Counted from the stretch's first letter, positions 10,567 through 19,658 are shown. The stretch is DNA of 64,000 nucleotides from Caryophanon latum (GCF_001700325.1 NZ_MATO01000006.1:1-64000), one strand, 5' to 3'. Notes: generated by a model not told the origin, from the sequence alone. Translations and numbers: made by a program.

Positions 10567-10603
10567 AACTGATACTAGGTATATAATATACGTGGTATCA
10601 GTT
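10567..10603. promoter_or_regulatory. 37-bp near-perfect palindrome upstream of PilZ gene
   Basis: AACTGATAC (10567-10575) and GTATCAGTT (10595-10603) are perfect 9-bp inverted repeats. Inside them GTATAT (10579-10584) and ATATAC (10586-10591) form a second perfect inverted repeat around one central base. The centre contains TATAAT (10582-10587). The ribosome site of the PilZ gene begins only a few bases downstream. It looks like an operator overlapping a -10 element; no convincing -35 lies at normal spacing. Confidence 0.55.
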
Positions 10604-10622
10604 TGATAAGGGTGGTGATTAC

Positions 10623-11012
10623 GTGATTTTTAAACGTAACGAAGGATTTCGATTTACATTTGAACAACCAGTAAAAGCAGCTTTTCGGTTAATGAAAAAT
10701 GGCGAGCCGATTGAACCACAAGCATCATACATCCCAGCTGAAATTTTGGACATTAGCCCAAAAGGAATGAAAATTTCCACAGCATTTAATATTAAAGACG
10801 AGTTATCAGAGGATGTTCAGTTTTTCATCATTTATTGCCTAGATACACTTGAAATTCAGTCGTACGGTGAAATGGTATGGAAGCGACGTAACGGTGACGA
10901 ATTTGTATACGGTTTGTACTTCCATGCGCAAGAGGAAAACGAACAAAAAATTATTTCAGAGCTGAAAACACGCCGACGTAAAGAATTAAAAATTGGTGAG
11001 CGCCGATCGTAA
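10623..11012 (+). CDS. PilZ-domain protein (possible c-di-GMP effector)
   Basis: This 129-residue protein starts with GTG at 10623 behind a GGGTGGTGA ribosome site. It carries a single PilZ-like fold: a basic N-terminus (KRNEGFRF, residues 4-11) and the D-I-S-P-K-G motif (about residue 46) matching the D/N-x-S-x-x-G PilZ signature. PilZ proteins bind cyclic di-GMP and often brake flagella or control matrix synthesis. The place next to fliS suggests a motility role. The first arginine of the canonical R-x-x-x-R motif aligns with Asn6 here, with Arg5 one position early, so ligand binding is uncertain. A Lys/Arg-rich C-terminal tail (RRRKELKIGERRS) follows the domain. Confidence 0.75.
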   Translation: MIFKRNEGFRFTFEQPVKAAFRLMKNGEPIEPQASYIPAEILDISPKGMKISTAFNIKDELSEDVQFFIIYCLDTLEIQSYGEMVWKRRNGDEFVYGLYFHAQEENEQKIISELKTRRRKELKIGERRS

Positions 11013-11113
11013 CGTGCCTTGTGAAAAAAAGATGTTAAAAATTTTTTCGAAATGAGAAGGGATTGTTACAGGCTGCATCGAATTAGTATTTATAGTCGTA
11101 ACGAAGGAGGCTT

Positions 11114-11154
11114 ATAACTTTCCTTAAACATATTCAACTTGTATAAAAAGTTAT
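11114..11154. mobile_element. Candidate left subterminal hairpin of the TnpB element
   Basis: ATAACTTT (11114-11121) and AAAGTTAT (11147-11154) form an 8-bp inverted repeat about 90 bp upstream of tnpB. IS200/IS605 elements carry subterminal hairpins near their ends, so this may mark the left end. The exact boundary cannot be fixed from one copy. Confidence 0.3.
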
Positions 11155-11244
11155 CCCATGTAGTTATTAACATCACCTCGTGCTTAATTTATTGTTATTT
11201 TTCGCTGTCATATGGAGAAATTCAAACATTGCAGGAGGCATGTG

Positions 11245-12405
11245 ATGAAGAAAGCTTTCAAAACAGAGATTATGTTGTCGCCGGCCCAAAAGCAAAAGGT
11301 TAATCAAACAATAGGTACTTGTCGTTATGTTTATAACTTGTATATTAAAACAGCGCAAAGTTTTTATAAGGAAACAGGGAAATATTTATCAGGTTATGAC
11401 TTTTCTAAGTGGCTTAATAATGTATATACAAAAGAAAAAGATGCATGGATTAAAGATGTGTCAAGTAAAGCTGTGAAGCAAGCTATTATGAATGGCGACA
11501 GAGCCTTTAAAAATTTCTTTAAAGGGTTGGCTAATTTTCCGCGTTTTAAGAAAAAGAAAGACCAATATGTTAAAGCGTATTTTCCTAAAAATAACCCAAC
11601 TGATTTAATAGTTGAAAGACATCGTATTAAAGTGCCAACTATTGGCTGGGTACGTTTTAAAGAATACGGTTATATACCAACGAACCTAAATGTTATAAGT
11701 TGTAGAATTTCACAATGTGCAAATCGTTATTATATTTCTGTACTTTTTGAGGTGAAACAGTCAACTAAATCCCTAATGAGATATGAGGGGATTGGGGTAG
11801 ATTTAGGTATTAAAAATCTCGCGGTGTGTAGCCATAATAAAGTATTTTTAAATATTAACAAGACATTGAAATTTAAAAAAATAGAAAAACAGTTAAAACG
11901 GCAACAGCGTAAGCTTAGTCGTAGAGATGAACAAAATAAAAAACAAAAGGGAGGTGAATTCTGCACTAAAAATAGGCAGAAGCAAGTGATTCGCTTGCAA
12001 AAACTGCATGCTAGATTAACTAATATCCGTATTGAATATATTCGATATGTTGTTAATGAACTGGTGAGAGCCAAACCAGCGTATATTACAATTGAAGATT
12101 TAAACACTAAGGGCATGATGAAGAACCGCTATCTTGCAAAGTCTATAAAGGAACAATGCTTTGGATATTTTAAAAAATGGCTAATAGATAAATGTAATGA
12201 ATATGGTATTGAACTTAGACAGGTAAGTCGCTTTTATCCATCATCCAAGCTTTGTTCTAACTGTGGTATCAAAAAAGTTAAACTTAGCTTATCCGAGCGA
12301 ATATTTAGATGTGATCATTGCCAAAGTGAGATTGAGCGAGATTTTAATGCTAGTTTAAATTTGAAATACGCAACGAAATATAAAGTATTAACAAAAGTTA
12401 CATAA
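11245..12405 (+). CDS. tnpB: TnpB (IS200/IS605-family OrfB), RNA-guided nuclease
   Basis: TnpB proteins are RNA-guided DNA nucleases of IS200/IS605-type transposons and relatives of the ancestors of Cas12. The 386-residue product has an N-terminal helix-turn-helix region and a split RuvC core that appears intact: Asp in GVDLGIKNLA, Glu in IEDLNTKGM and Asp in ERDFNASLNL. A zinc ribbon (CSNCG and CDHCQ) sits between the last two. The start at 11245 is chosen for the AGGAGG site six bases upstream; an earlier in-frame ATG at 11212 lacks one. No TnpA transposase gene is present nearby, so this is a TnpB-only element that would depend on a transposase in trans. It lies between the PilZ gene and hpf, two genes of a block otherwise conserved in Bacillales. 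Confidence 0.93.
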   Translation: MKKAFKTEIMLSPAQKQKVNQTIGTCRYVYNLYIKTAQSFYKETGKYLSGYDFSKWLNNVYTKEKDAWIKDVSSKAVKQAIMNGDRAFKNFFKGLANFPRFKKKKDQYVKAYFPKNNPTDLIVERHRIKVPTIGWVRFKEYGYIPTNLNVISCRISQCANRYYISVLFEVKQSTKSLMRYEGIGVDLGIKNLAVCSHNKVFLNINKTLKFKKIEKQLKRQQRKLSRRDEQNKKQKGGEFCTKNRQKQVIRLQKLHARLTNIRIEYIRYVVNELVRAKPAYITIEDLNTKGMMKNRYLAKSIKEQCFGYFKKWLIDKCNEYGIELRQVSRFYPSSKLCSNCGIKKVKLSLSERIFRCDHCQSEIERDFNASLNLKYATKYKVLTKVT

Positions 12406-12559
12406 GTACTGATTTATAGTATTTATTGTAGCTGACAGAAGGCTTTTTATTGAGTACGGTGGGCTACATCGGAATTGACGCTTGCGGAGTGTTATATAAA
12501 CTGTAGTAGCGAGCAATTGGCGAGGCGGAACACGTAGAAGCAAGAAATAATCTAGCATT
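12260..12559 (+). ncRNA. Predicted TnpB guide RNA (omega/reRNA) region
   Basis: In TnpB systems the guide RNA scaffold covers the 3' end of tnpB and the non-coding stretch up to the element's right end, and the flanking DNA acts as guide. Here about 150 non-coding bases (12406-12559) separate the tnpB stop from the candidate right-end hairpin. They include GAGCAATTGGCGAGGCGG (12510-12527) and other GC-richer, foldable segments. Boundaries are inferred from family knowledge. Confidence 0.4.
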
Positions 12560-12579
12560 ATCAAATGAATATATTTGAT
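12560..12579. mobile_element. Candidate right-end hairpin of the TnpB element
   Basis: ATCAAAT (12560-12566) and ATTTGAT (12573-12579) form a perfect 7-bp inverted repeat with a 6-base loop, 155 bp after the tnpB stop and 27 bp before the hpf start. It fits a right subterminal hairpin. It could instead be a regulatory hairpin of hpf. Confidence 0.35.
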
Positions 12580-12606
12580 GATGTTTTTAGTGGCAGGATT
12601 TTGCTT

Positions 12607-13167
12607 ATGCTAAACTTTAATATCCGTGGAGAAAACGTAGACGTGACTCCAGCAATCCGAGAATACGTAGAAACAAAAATCGAAAAAATTGAACGTTTTT
12701 TCACAACTGACATTAACGCAACAGCGAATGTTAATTTAAAAGTATATAGTGATAAACAAACGAAAATCGAAGTAACGGTGCCAATGAAAAATGTGACGTT
12801 ACGTGCAGAAGAGCGCAACGCTGACATGTACGCGGCAATCGATTTAATCGTTGACAAATTAGAGCGTCAAATTCGTAAACATAAAACAAAAGTAAATCGT
12901 AAATTCCGCGAGCGTGACGGCGGTGTTGGCGTATACTTCGCAGCACAAGCGGAGGAAGAGGCGCAAGCAGCAGACGCACCAGAGGAAGAATACACAATTG
13001 TCCGTACGAAGCAGTTCGACTTAAAGCCAATGGACACAGAGGAAGCGATTCTTCAAATGAACATGCTTGGTCATGACTTCTACATTTACACAGAAGCAGA
13101 AACGAACGGTACGAACATCGTGTATAAGCGTAAAGATGGTAAGTACGGGTTAATTGAGACAAATTAA
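12607..13167 (+). CDS. hpf: Ribosome hibernation promoting factor, long form
   Basis: Long HPF dimerises 70S ribosomes into inactive 100S particles during stationary phase and stress. The 186-residue product has the N-terminal HPF/RaiA domain (MLNFNIRGENVDVTPAIREY) and, after an acidic linker (EEEAQAADAPEEE), the C-terminal dimerisation domain (IVRTKQFDLKPMDTEEAILQ) typical of Gram-positive long forms. The start at 12607 matches the family's MLNFNIRGEN opening; in-frame codons upstream would add an unlikely extension. The ribosome site is only a weak AGGA eight bases before the ATG. The gene sits directly downstream of the TnpB element, which may have replaced part of its native upstream region. 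In Bacillus it also precedes secA. Confidence 0.95.
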   Translation: MLNFNIRGENVDVTPAIREYVETKIEKIERFFTTDINATANVNLKVYSDKQTKIEVTVPMKNVTLRAEERNADMYAAIDLIVDKLERQIRKHKTKVNRKFRERDGGVGVYFAAQAEEEAQAADAPEEEYTIVRTKQFDLKPMDTEEAILQMNMLGHDFYIYTEAETNGTNIVYKRKDGKYGLIETN

Positions 13168-13178
13168 TGATGAAAAAG

Positions 13179-13212
13179 ACAATCTATCATTCAGTTGATA
13201 GGTTGTTTTTTT
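13179..13212 (+). terminator. Terminator after hpf
   Basis: ACAATCTATC (13179-13188) pairs with GATAGGTTGT (13197-13206), with G-U tolerance, followed by seven Ts. Confidence 0.9.
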
Positions 13213-13296
13213 ATGTGTTGCTTGTCGATATAATAAATGGTCAGTATGCCAAAGTTAGCTGGCAATTTTGAAAAACGAATTATTGGAGGAATTTAC

Positions 13297-15024
13297 GTGA
13301 AAAAAACAGCATCATTTTTAGTGGTGGCTAGTATGCTTGCGGCGACACCTGCATATAGCGCATCGTCATTTACCGATATGGCACGCTACGATGACACGAC
13401 GCAGCAAGCTGTTAACGATTTAGTAAATCGACAAGTGATTAAAGGGACATCAAGCACGACATTTTCGCCAGCGCGGGAAATTACGCGTGGACAAGTGGTA
13501 AAAATGCTCGGACGTTATTTAGAGGCGACCGGAAAAGCAGTGCCGTCAAATTGGGAGACGAAAGCGCGCTTTACGGACGTGCCGCTTTCGATTAATGATC
13601 GCGAGTTGTTGCAATATGCGGCGCTTGTGTGCGATGAAGGGGTGTTTGTCGGCAGTGACGGTAAATTAAACGCAGCAAGTATGTTAACACGTGAAAATTT
13701 AGTGCTTGTGCTAACGCGTTTGGCGAAGGATGTCGATTTAGCGAAGTATGCGAACGATAACGGATTAACGGGGAATGTGAAAGATTTAGCAGCTGTTAAA
13801 GAGGAAGCGAAGGAAGCGGTTCAGCTTTTTAATGCGCTTGGTATTTCAAACGTCGACGTGTTCAACCCGAAAAATGCGGTATTACGTGTACATTTCGCAT
13901 CGTTTTTAGCGAAGCTGCTGCAAACGATTGAGAACGTCGAGCAAGAGGCGGACGCGACTGGTGATGCACCGATTGTGAAGCCGGTAGCACCAGAGCAAGA
14001 AAGCGAAACGGATACAGACATCGTGAAACCAGTAGCGCCAGAACAAGAAACAAATACAGAGCAGCCAACAGCGCCAGATGAAACAGAAACAAAGCCAGAA
14101 GAGCCGAACGTTACAGCACCAAACATAGACGAAGAGCCGCTTCCGCCAACTGCTGGTGAAAATACGACACCACCGAGTACAGGAGGCAATTCGACAATTC
14201 CGAATGAGCAAGGGCCAATCGTTTCAGATGAAGAAGATGAAGAACCGACGTATACATTTGAGTTAGAAGATGTGGAAAATGTTGAAATTGTTAGCTCAAC
14301 GTCTAGTGAAGTAGTCATCCGTTATGAAAATGATGTCGTGAAGCTCGGTGTAGAAGAAGCGCTAGCACCTATTTTTAATGAATCGGCTATGCTTAGCGGT
14401 GCGATTGTATCGCTGTCGATGGAAGATGACGTCGTGACAGCGATAAACGCGCTACATGTGACAGCGAGTGGAAGTGCAGCGTCACCAATTACAATAGATG
14501 GTGCGTTATTTGAGGAGCCCATTCCAATTGTCATTGAAGCGAAATATGCGAATGTTAAAAACTTTGCGGACTACTATGACACGATCGACATTCAAGCACC
14601 CGCAAACGCTGTATATACAGTTGGAGCAGGAGAATTTGAGACAATTACGGGTAAAGGGTCATTAATGATTACGTTTACCGAGGCGATTGCGTATGAAGTG
14701 ACGATTGACGCACCTGCTGCTCAAGTAATTGTTGCGGAAAATGCTTCACTTGAAACGTTGACGTCAACTGAAGCGCTGTCGATTACCGTGCAACCAGGTG
14801 GACATTTACAAGATGTGTATTTGCCGGCTCACGTCGATACGTTAACGATGCACGGAGATATTGTATCGGTCAATGTAGAGACAACAAGTAGCTTTACGTT
14901 AAAAGGCTTTGGGAATGTATATGAGCTATTTGGAGAAGCGACAGCTGTGTATGTGGAACAAAATGGTGTCGTTGTACATGAGTTATATGTGGATCCTTTT
15001 GTAGACGAAGTAACAATTAAATAA
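13297..15024 (+). CDS. SLH-domain cell-wall protein with Pro/Glu linker
   Basis: This 575-residue secreted protein has a signal peptide (MKKTASFLVVASMLAATPAYS). Three SLH-type repeats follow at about residues 24-70, 90-140 and 150-205; the first reads SSFTDMARYDD...FSPAREITRGQVV. SLH domains anchor proteins to pyruvylated secondary wall polymers. A Pro/Glu/Thr-rich linker (about 225-310) repeats 'IVKPVAPEQE'. The remaining Val/Thr-rich C-terminal region is probably a beta-sandwich or beta-helix, similar in character to the N-terminal part of the giant protein at 1-9867. GTG at 13297 is the start, with GGAGG seven to eight bases upstream. A terminator follows, so it is a single-gene unit. The ligand-binding or structural role of the C-terminal region is unknown. 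Confidence 0.85.
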   Translation: MKKTASFLVVASMLAATPAYSASSFTDMARYDDTTQQAVNDLVNRQVIKGTSSTTFSPAREITRGQVVKMLGRYLEATGKAVPSNWETKARFTDVPLSINDRELLQYAALVCDEGVFVGSDGKLNAASMLTRENLVLVLTRLAKDVDLAKYANDNGLTGNVKDLAAVKEEAKEAVQLFNALGISNVDVFNPKNAVLRVHFASFLAKLLQTIENVEQEADATGDAPIVKPVAPEQESETDTDIVKPVAPEQETNTEQPTAPDETETKPEEPNVTAPNIDEEPLPPTAGENTTPPSTGGNSTIPNEQGPIVSDEEDEEPTYTFELEDVENVEIVSSTSSEVVIRYENDVVKLGVEEALAPIFNESAMLSGAIVSLSMEDDVVTAINALHVTASGSAASPITIDGALFEEPIPIVIEAKYANVKNFADYYDTIDIQAPANAVYTVGAGEFETITGKGSLMITFTEAIAYEVTIDAPAAQVIVAENASLETLTSTEALSITVQPGGHLQDVYLPAHVDTLTMHGDIVSVNVETTSSFTLKGFGNVYELFGEATAVYVEQNGVVVHELYVDPFVDEVTIK

Positions 15025-15031
15025 TGAGTTG

Positions 15032-15072
15032 CGGATTTGGTCATGTCAATGTGTGCCAAATCCGTTTTTTTT
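15032..15072 (+). terminator. Terminator after SLH gene
   Basis: CGGATTTGG (15032-15040) and CCAAATCCG (15056-15064) form a perfect stem followed by eight Ts. Confidence 0.92.
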
Positions 15073-15224
15073 ATTGTGAGATGATTGAAGAACTGTCAAT
15101 GTGTGTACTATGTTTGTATATGTTTTGTATCATTAGTTTTGCGCGAAAATGATGATTCATACAATGAAAAAACTCGAAATGATGTCGTTTTTAAAAAGTG
15201 CCAAAATATGTACAAATAAAGACG

Positions 15225-15253
15225 TTGAGACGATGCATGCTCTGTAATAAGAT
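15225..15253 (+). promoter_or_regulatory. Possible sigma-A promoter for the transglutaminase gene
   Basis: TTGAGA (15225-15230) and TAAGAT (15248-15253) are separated by 17 bp, about 30 bp upstream of the start codon. Both hexamers are imperfect. Confidence 0.4.
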
Positions 15254-15285
15254 ACTGGAAAATAGTATTTAGGAGTGTGTACGAA

Positions 15286-16836
15286 TTGGCAAGGAAGCGT
15301 AGGAAGTTTTTCATTCAGTCGGTGGCAGTGGCCGCGATGATGATAGTTGTAGCGGAGCATGATGCTTTAGCTGCAACGACGAGTGGAGCGTTTGTACACG
15401 TTTCGCAAGCGGAGCAAAGTGTGCCATTTATTGGCGAGTTCAGTAATTACAATGAGTTAATGGACGTGGTCATGGATGAAATGCGTCAGTTTCGTTCAGA
15501 GGTGACGTTTAAATATACAGGAAGCTTAAATAATTTTAATGCATCGTTTGACGGCGCGCTGCAAGAAGCGTTAATGAAGCCGGGGAACGATTACATTCAT
15601 GGGACGCTGTCGACGTGGCGTTATACGTATTCATCAGCAGGTGATGTAACGTTAACGTTGACGTATGTCGGTACAATCGAGCAGGAGCAGTTTGTGACGA
15701 AGCGCGTGAAGGAAATTGCGTCGGAGCTGACGATAGATCCGAATATGACGGATTTTGATAAAGTGAAAGCGGTGAATGATTACATCGTGACGAATGTGGC
15801 GTACTCGCGTGATACGACGACAACGCCGCACCATATGTATGCGCTGTTGACTGAGCAAAAGGCGGTGTGCCAAGCGTATGCGTTGCTTGCGTATCGTTTG
15901 TTTGAGGAAATGGGCATTGAATCGCGCTACGTCGTTGGGTATGCAGGTGGCGAATTGCATGCGTGGAATACAGTTCAGCTAAATGGGGTATCGTATCAGT
16001 TGGACACAACATGGAACGATTTGTTTTACAACGGACGTGACTTAGGTGACAACATTCAATACAATTATTTTTTAGTGACGAACGAGCAGCTGCGCCGAGA
16101 TCATACATGGGATGAAGCGCGCTATCCGGTTGCGACCGATACGCGCTATGCGATGTATCACGATATCGCGATGGGCATCGAGCATGACGATGACGTGTAT
16201 TACAGCAGCACGCACGACCGCTTCTTATATAAAATGAATAAACAAACAGGCGTGAAGGAGCGTTTAACGACAGTGCGTGCGGCGCATATAGCAGCGCATG
16301 GCGACACGATTTATTTTGCGAATGAATCGAACAACGGCTTTTTATCTGCGTACAATGTGAATACGAAGCAGCTGACGACGGTCGATGCGGTGCCGGTCAC
16401 AAATGTGCGCGTGCGTGGTGACGAGCTGCAATATGACGCAAACGGTACGATGAAGACGACGAAGCTTGCACAGCCTGCGCTACGACAAACGTTTCAAACG
16501 GTTGTTGAACGTTCAGAAGCAGAGCGCGTCGTTGCACAAATTAATGCGTTACACGGTGCGAAGGTAGAGGACGTCATCGCAGTGCGTGAGGCGTATGACG
16601 CGCTAAGTTATGAGGAGCGGCTGAACGTGATGAACGTTAAAAAGCTCCTTGTTGTAGAGCGAAAAATGCGCCGAGCGATTGTCGCAGCAAATCGTATTGA
16701 AGCGATTGATCCGCAAAGTGCGAAATTTACGCAGCAAGTAGCGATGGCGCGTTTAGCGTTAGACCGTGTGCCCGCAACGCAGCGCAAGTTAATGACGAGC
16801 GTGCGCGTGCTCGAGCAATTTGAAGCGCGTATGTAA
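15286..16836 (+). CDS. Secreted transglutaminase-like (papain-fold) protein
   Basis: The product is about 516 residues with a signal peptide ending near ALAATTSG. A transglutaminase-like cysteine-protease fold follows. The catalytic triad is visible: Cys in KAVCQAYALLAYRLF, His in GELHAWNTVQL and Asp in YQLDTTWND. This family covers peptidases and crosslinking enzymes, and the substrate cannot be told from sequence. After the catalytic domain lies a region with Tyr/Asp-rich strand repeats resembling a DUF5050-type propeller (about residues 290-400), then helical repeats with 'V-x-x-I-x-A-L' spacing. A TTG start at 15286 is preferred because AGGAG lies ten bases upstream; a GTG at 15277 is almost on the ribosome site. 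Together with the SLH gene it forms a small surface-protein insertion between hpf and secA. Confidence 0.8.
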   Translation: MARKRRKFFIQSVAVAAMMIVVAEHDALAATTSGAFVHVSQAEQSVPFIGEFSNYNELMDVVMDEMRQFRSEVTFKYTGSLNNFNASFDGALQEALMKPGNDYIHGTLSTWRYTYSSAGDVTLTLTYVGTIEQEQFVTKRVKEIASELTIDPNMTDFDKVKAVNDYIVTNVAYSRDTTTTPHHMYALLTEQKAVCQAYALLAYRLFEEMGIESRYVVGYAGGELHAWNTVQLNGVSYQLDTTWNDLFYNGRDLGDNIQYNYFLVTNEQLRRDHTWDEARYPVATDTRYAMYHDIAMGIEHDDDVYYSSTHDRFLYKMNKQTGVKERLTTVRAAHIAAHGDTIYFANESNNGFLSAYNVNTKQLTTVDAVPVTNVRVRGDELQYDANGTMKTTKLAQPALRQTFQTVVERSEAERVVAQINALHGAKVEDVIAVREAYDALSYEERLNVMNVKKLLVVERKMRRAIVAANRIEAIDPQSAKFTQQVAMARLALDRVPATQRKLMTSVRVLEQFEARM

Positions 16837-16842
16837 TAGATG

Positions 16843-16878
16843 AGGGGCGACTCCGAATGCGGGGCGCTCCTTTTTTGT
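16843..16878 (+). terminator. Terminator after transglutaminase gene
   Basis: GGGGCG near 16844 pairs with CGCTCC near 16866-16871 (one G-U pair), followed by six Ts. Confidence 0.7.
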
Positions 16879-17130
16879 TACGCAGTGTCTAGTCGGTTAA
16901 TGCGCCATTTGTATACGGTGACATCGATTGTTTTTAGCAACAATTTTGAAAATAAATGCGACATGTTAATGGCAGTAAGCGAGCTGCCATACGCTTCTGC
17001 TCATTGACTCGCTCATTAAGATGCTTGATGTAGCGAGGCGAATGCGAAACAGTTAACGCGCTGATTTGCATGCGTCGTACTGGAAATGGTAAAATGGGAA
17101 ATAGAGACTAAACAGGATGTGACCATATAT

Positions 17131-19641
17131 ATGTTAAATATTTTAAATAAAGTGTTTGATCCGAATAAGCGTGAGGTGAAGAAGCTCGAAAAGTTCGCCA
17201 ATCAAGTGGACGCGTTAAAAGGACAAATGGAAAGTTTATCTGATGAGGCACTACAGGCGAAAACAGCGGAGTTTAAGGAACGCCTTGCAAAAGGTGAGAG
17301 CTTAAGCGATCTGCGTGCGGAGGCATTTGCGGTATGTCGTGAAGCGTCAAAGCGCGTGTTAGGCATGTTCCCGTATCCGGTACAAATTATGGGTTCGGCA
17401 TCGCTTGACGAAGGAAATATTTCGGAAATGAAAACCGGTGAAGGTAAAACGTTAACGGCGACGATGGCAGTTTACTTAAATGCGTTAACTGGTAAAGGCG
17501 TACACGTTATTACCGTCAATGAATATTTAGCAGCGCGTGATGCGGAGGAAATGGGCAAGCTATACAACTGGTTAGGCTTAACAGTTGGCTTAAATTTAAA
17601 CTCGCTATCAAAAGACGAAAAGCGTGAAGCGTATGCATGTGACATTACGTTTTCAACGAACAATGAGCTAGGGTTTGACTATTTACGTGACAACATGGTG
17701 CTATACAAGGAAGAGCGTGTGCAGCGTCCGCTACATTTCGCTGTTATCGATGAGGTCGATTCGATTTTAATTGATGAGGCGCGTACACCGTTAATTATTT
17801 CGGGGCAAGCAGGGCGTTCACCACAGCTGTATAAGCAGTCAAATGCTTTCGTGCGCATTTTAAAGAAAGACGACGACTATACGTATGATGAATCGACAAA
17901 GGGCGTTAATTTAACGGATAAAGGGATTGAGAAGGCAGAGCGCGCGTTTGGCATCGACAACTTATATGATCTTGCGCACGTTCGTTTACTGCACGCGATT
18001 AACCAGTCGTTAAAGGCGCACGTATCGATGCATTTAGACGTGGATTACGTCGTACAAGACGGCGAAATTGTTATCGTTGACCAGTTTACAGGTCGTTTAA
18101 TGAAAGGTCGTCGCTACTCAGATGGGCTACACCAAGCAATTGAGGCGAAGGAAGCGTTAGAAATTCAAAACGAATCGATGACGCTTGCGACAATTACGTT
18201 CCAAAACTACTTCCGTATGTACGAGAAGCTGTCAGGGATGACTGGTACGGCGAAAACGGAAGAAGAGGAATTCCGCAACATTTACAACATGCAAGTAATT
18301 TCGATTCCGACAAACCGTCCGATTCAGCGTGACGACCGTCCAGATTTAATTTTTGCTTCAATGGACGGCAAGTTTAAAGCGGTAGCGGCAGAAATTGTAG
18401 AACGTCATAAAAACGGGCAGCCGGTGTTAGTCGGTACGGTTGCGATCGAAACGTCAGAAATTATTTCGCGCTATTTAACGCAGGCGAAAGTGCCACATAA
18501 CGTATTAAACGCCAAAAATCACGAGCAGGAAGCGGAAATTATTGCCGGTGCTGGTGAAAAAGGTGCGGTAACAATTGCGACGAACATGGCAGGTCGTGGT
18601 ACGGACATTAAACTTGGTGAAGGTGTTCAAGACCTCGGTGGTTTAGCAGTAATCGGTACAGAGCGTCACGAATCACGTCGTATTGATAATCAGCTTCGTG
18701 GTCGTTCAGGGCGTCAAGGCGACCCAGGGATTACGCAGTTTTACTTAGCATTAGACGATGAATTAATGCGTCGCTTCGGCTCAGATAATATGAAAAACAT
18801 GATGACGAAGCTCGGCATGGACGATACGCAGCCAATTCAATCGAAAATGGTATCACGTGCGGTTGAATCTGCACAAAAACGTGTAGAAGGAAACAACTTC
18901 GATGCGCGTAAACGTTTATTACAGTATGACGACGTATTACGCCAGCAACGTGAAGTCATCTACACAGAGCGTAACGAAGTGCTTGAGACGGAAAATATGC
19001 GCGAGCTTGTTGAGAAAATGTTACATGAATCAATCGATGTAAACGTCGGGGCATATTTACAAGGCGAGCGTAAAGACTGGAATTTAAAAGCGTTAGAAGA
19101 TTACATTTCTGCAAACGTGCTAGAAGAAGGTGTCATTACGCTTGAGGAGCTTGAAGCGTTAGATGCGGACGGAATTATTGACTTAGTGACGGAGCGAGCT
19201 GTTGAGCGCTACGATGCGAAGGAAGAGGAAATGACGTCTGAGCGTATGCGCGAGTTTGAGAAAGTTATTTTACTTCGTGCAATCGATTCCAAATGGACGG
19301 AGCATATCGATGCGATGGATCAGCTACGCCAAGGAATTCATTTACGTGCGTACGGTCAAACAGATCCACTGCGCGAGTACCAACAAGAAGGTTTTGCGAT
19401 GTTTGAAGCAATGGTCGAATCAATCCGAGACGATGTGGCGAAATATGCGTTAAAGGCAGAAATTCGCAACAACCTACAGCGTGAAGAAGTCGTAAAAGGG
19501 CAAGCGGTCAACCCGAAAGAGGAAGGCTCAAAGCCAAAGCGCGCACCAATTCGCAAAAAGGTCATCGTTGGACGTAACGACGACTGCCCATGCGGATCAG
19601 GCAAAAAGTTCAAAAACTGCCACGGCGCAACACAGCAGTAA
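17131..19641 (+). CDS. secA: Preprotein translocase ATPase SecA
   Basis: SecA is the ATPase motor that drives unfolded preproteins through SecYEG. The 836-residue product starts [16 protein letters not shown], matching Bacillus SecA. It carries Walker A ([11 protein letters not shown]), the DEAD-like Walker B ([14 protein letters not shown]), the preprotein crosslinking domain, the second RecA-like domain ([21 protein letters not shown]) and a C-terminal zinc-binding SEC-C motif ([13 protein letters not shown]). The start at 17131 follows a weak GGATG/TGA-type ribosome site; upstream in-frame codons would add a non-homologous extension. About 290 bp upstream are gene-free and hold a plausible TTGCAT (near 17067) and TAAAAT pair. 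In Bacillus the order hpf-secA-prfB is conserved. It probably exports many of the surface proteins nearby. Confidence 0.97.
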   Translation: MLNILNKVFDPNKREVKKLEKFANQVDALKGQMESLSDEALQAKTAEFKERLAKGESLSDLRAEAFAVCREASKRVLGMFPYPVQIMGSASLDEGNISEMKTGEGKTLTATMAVYLNALTGKGVHVITVNEYLAARDAEEMGKLYNWLGLTVGLNLNSLSKDEKREAYACDITFSTNNELGFDYLRDNMVLYKEERVQRPLHFAVIDEVDSILIDEARTPLIISGQAGRSPQLYKQSNAFVRILKKDDDYTYDESTKGVNLTDKGIEKAERAFGIDNLYDLAHVRLLHAINQSLKAHVSMHLDVDYVVQDGEIVIVDQFTGRLMKGRRYSDGLHQAIEAKEALEIQNESMTLATITFQNYFRMYEKLSGMTGTAKTEEEEFRNIYNMQVISIPTNRPIQRDDRPDLIFASMDGKFKAVAAEIVERHKNGQPVLVGTVAIETSEIISRYLTQAKVPHNVLNAKNHEQEAEIIAGAGEKGAVTIATNMAGRGTDIKLGEGVQDLGGLAVIGTERHESRRIDNQLRGRSGRQGDPGITQFYLALDDELMRRFGSDNMKNMMTKLGMDDTQPIQSKMVSRAVESAQKRVEGNNFDARKRLLQYDDVLRQQREVIYTERNEVLETENMRELVEKMLHESIDVNVGAYLQGERKDWNLKALEDYISANVLEEGVITLEELEALDADGIIDLVTERAVERYDAKEEEMTSERMREFEKVILLRAIDSKWTEHIDAMDQLRQGIHLRAYGQTDPLREYQQEGFAMFEAMVESIRDDVAKYALKAEIRNNLQREEVVKGQAVNPKEEGSKPKRAPIRKKVIVGRNDDCPCGSGKKFKNCHGATQQ

Positions 19642-19658
19642 ATTTTGTCACGTTTAAC

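Noticed and set aside
10553-10587. TTGTGT and TATAAT as a promoter of the PilZ gene
   Set aside because: The spacing is about 23 bp, too long; the palindrome is reported instead.
15044-15105. 12-bp direct repeat TGTCAATGTGTG 50 bp apart
   Set aside because: One copy is inside the loop of a terminator; no further structure, likely a small local duplication.
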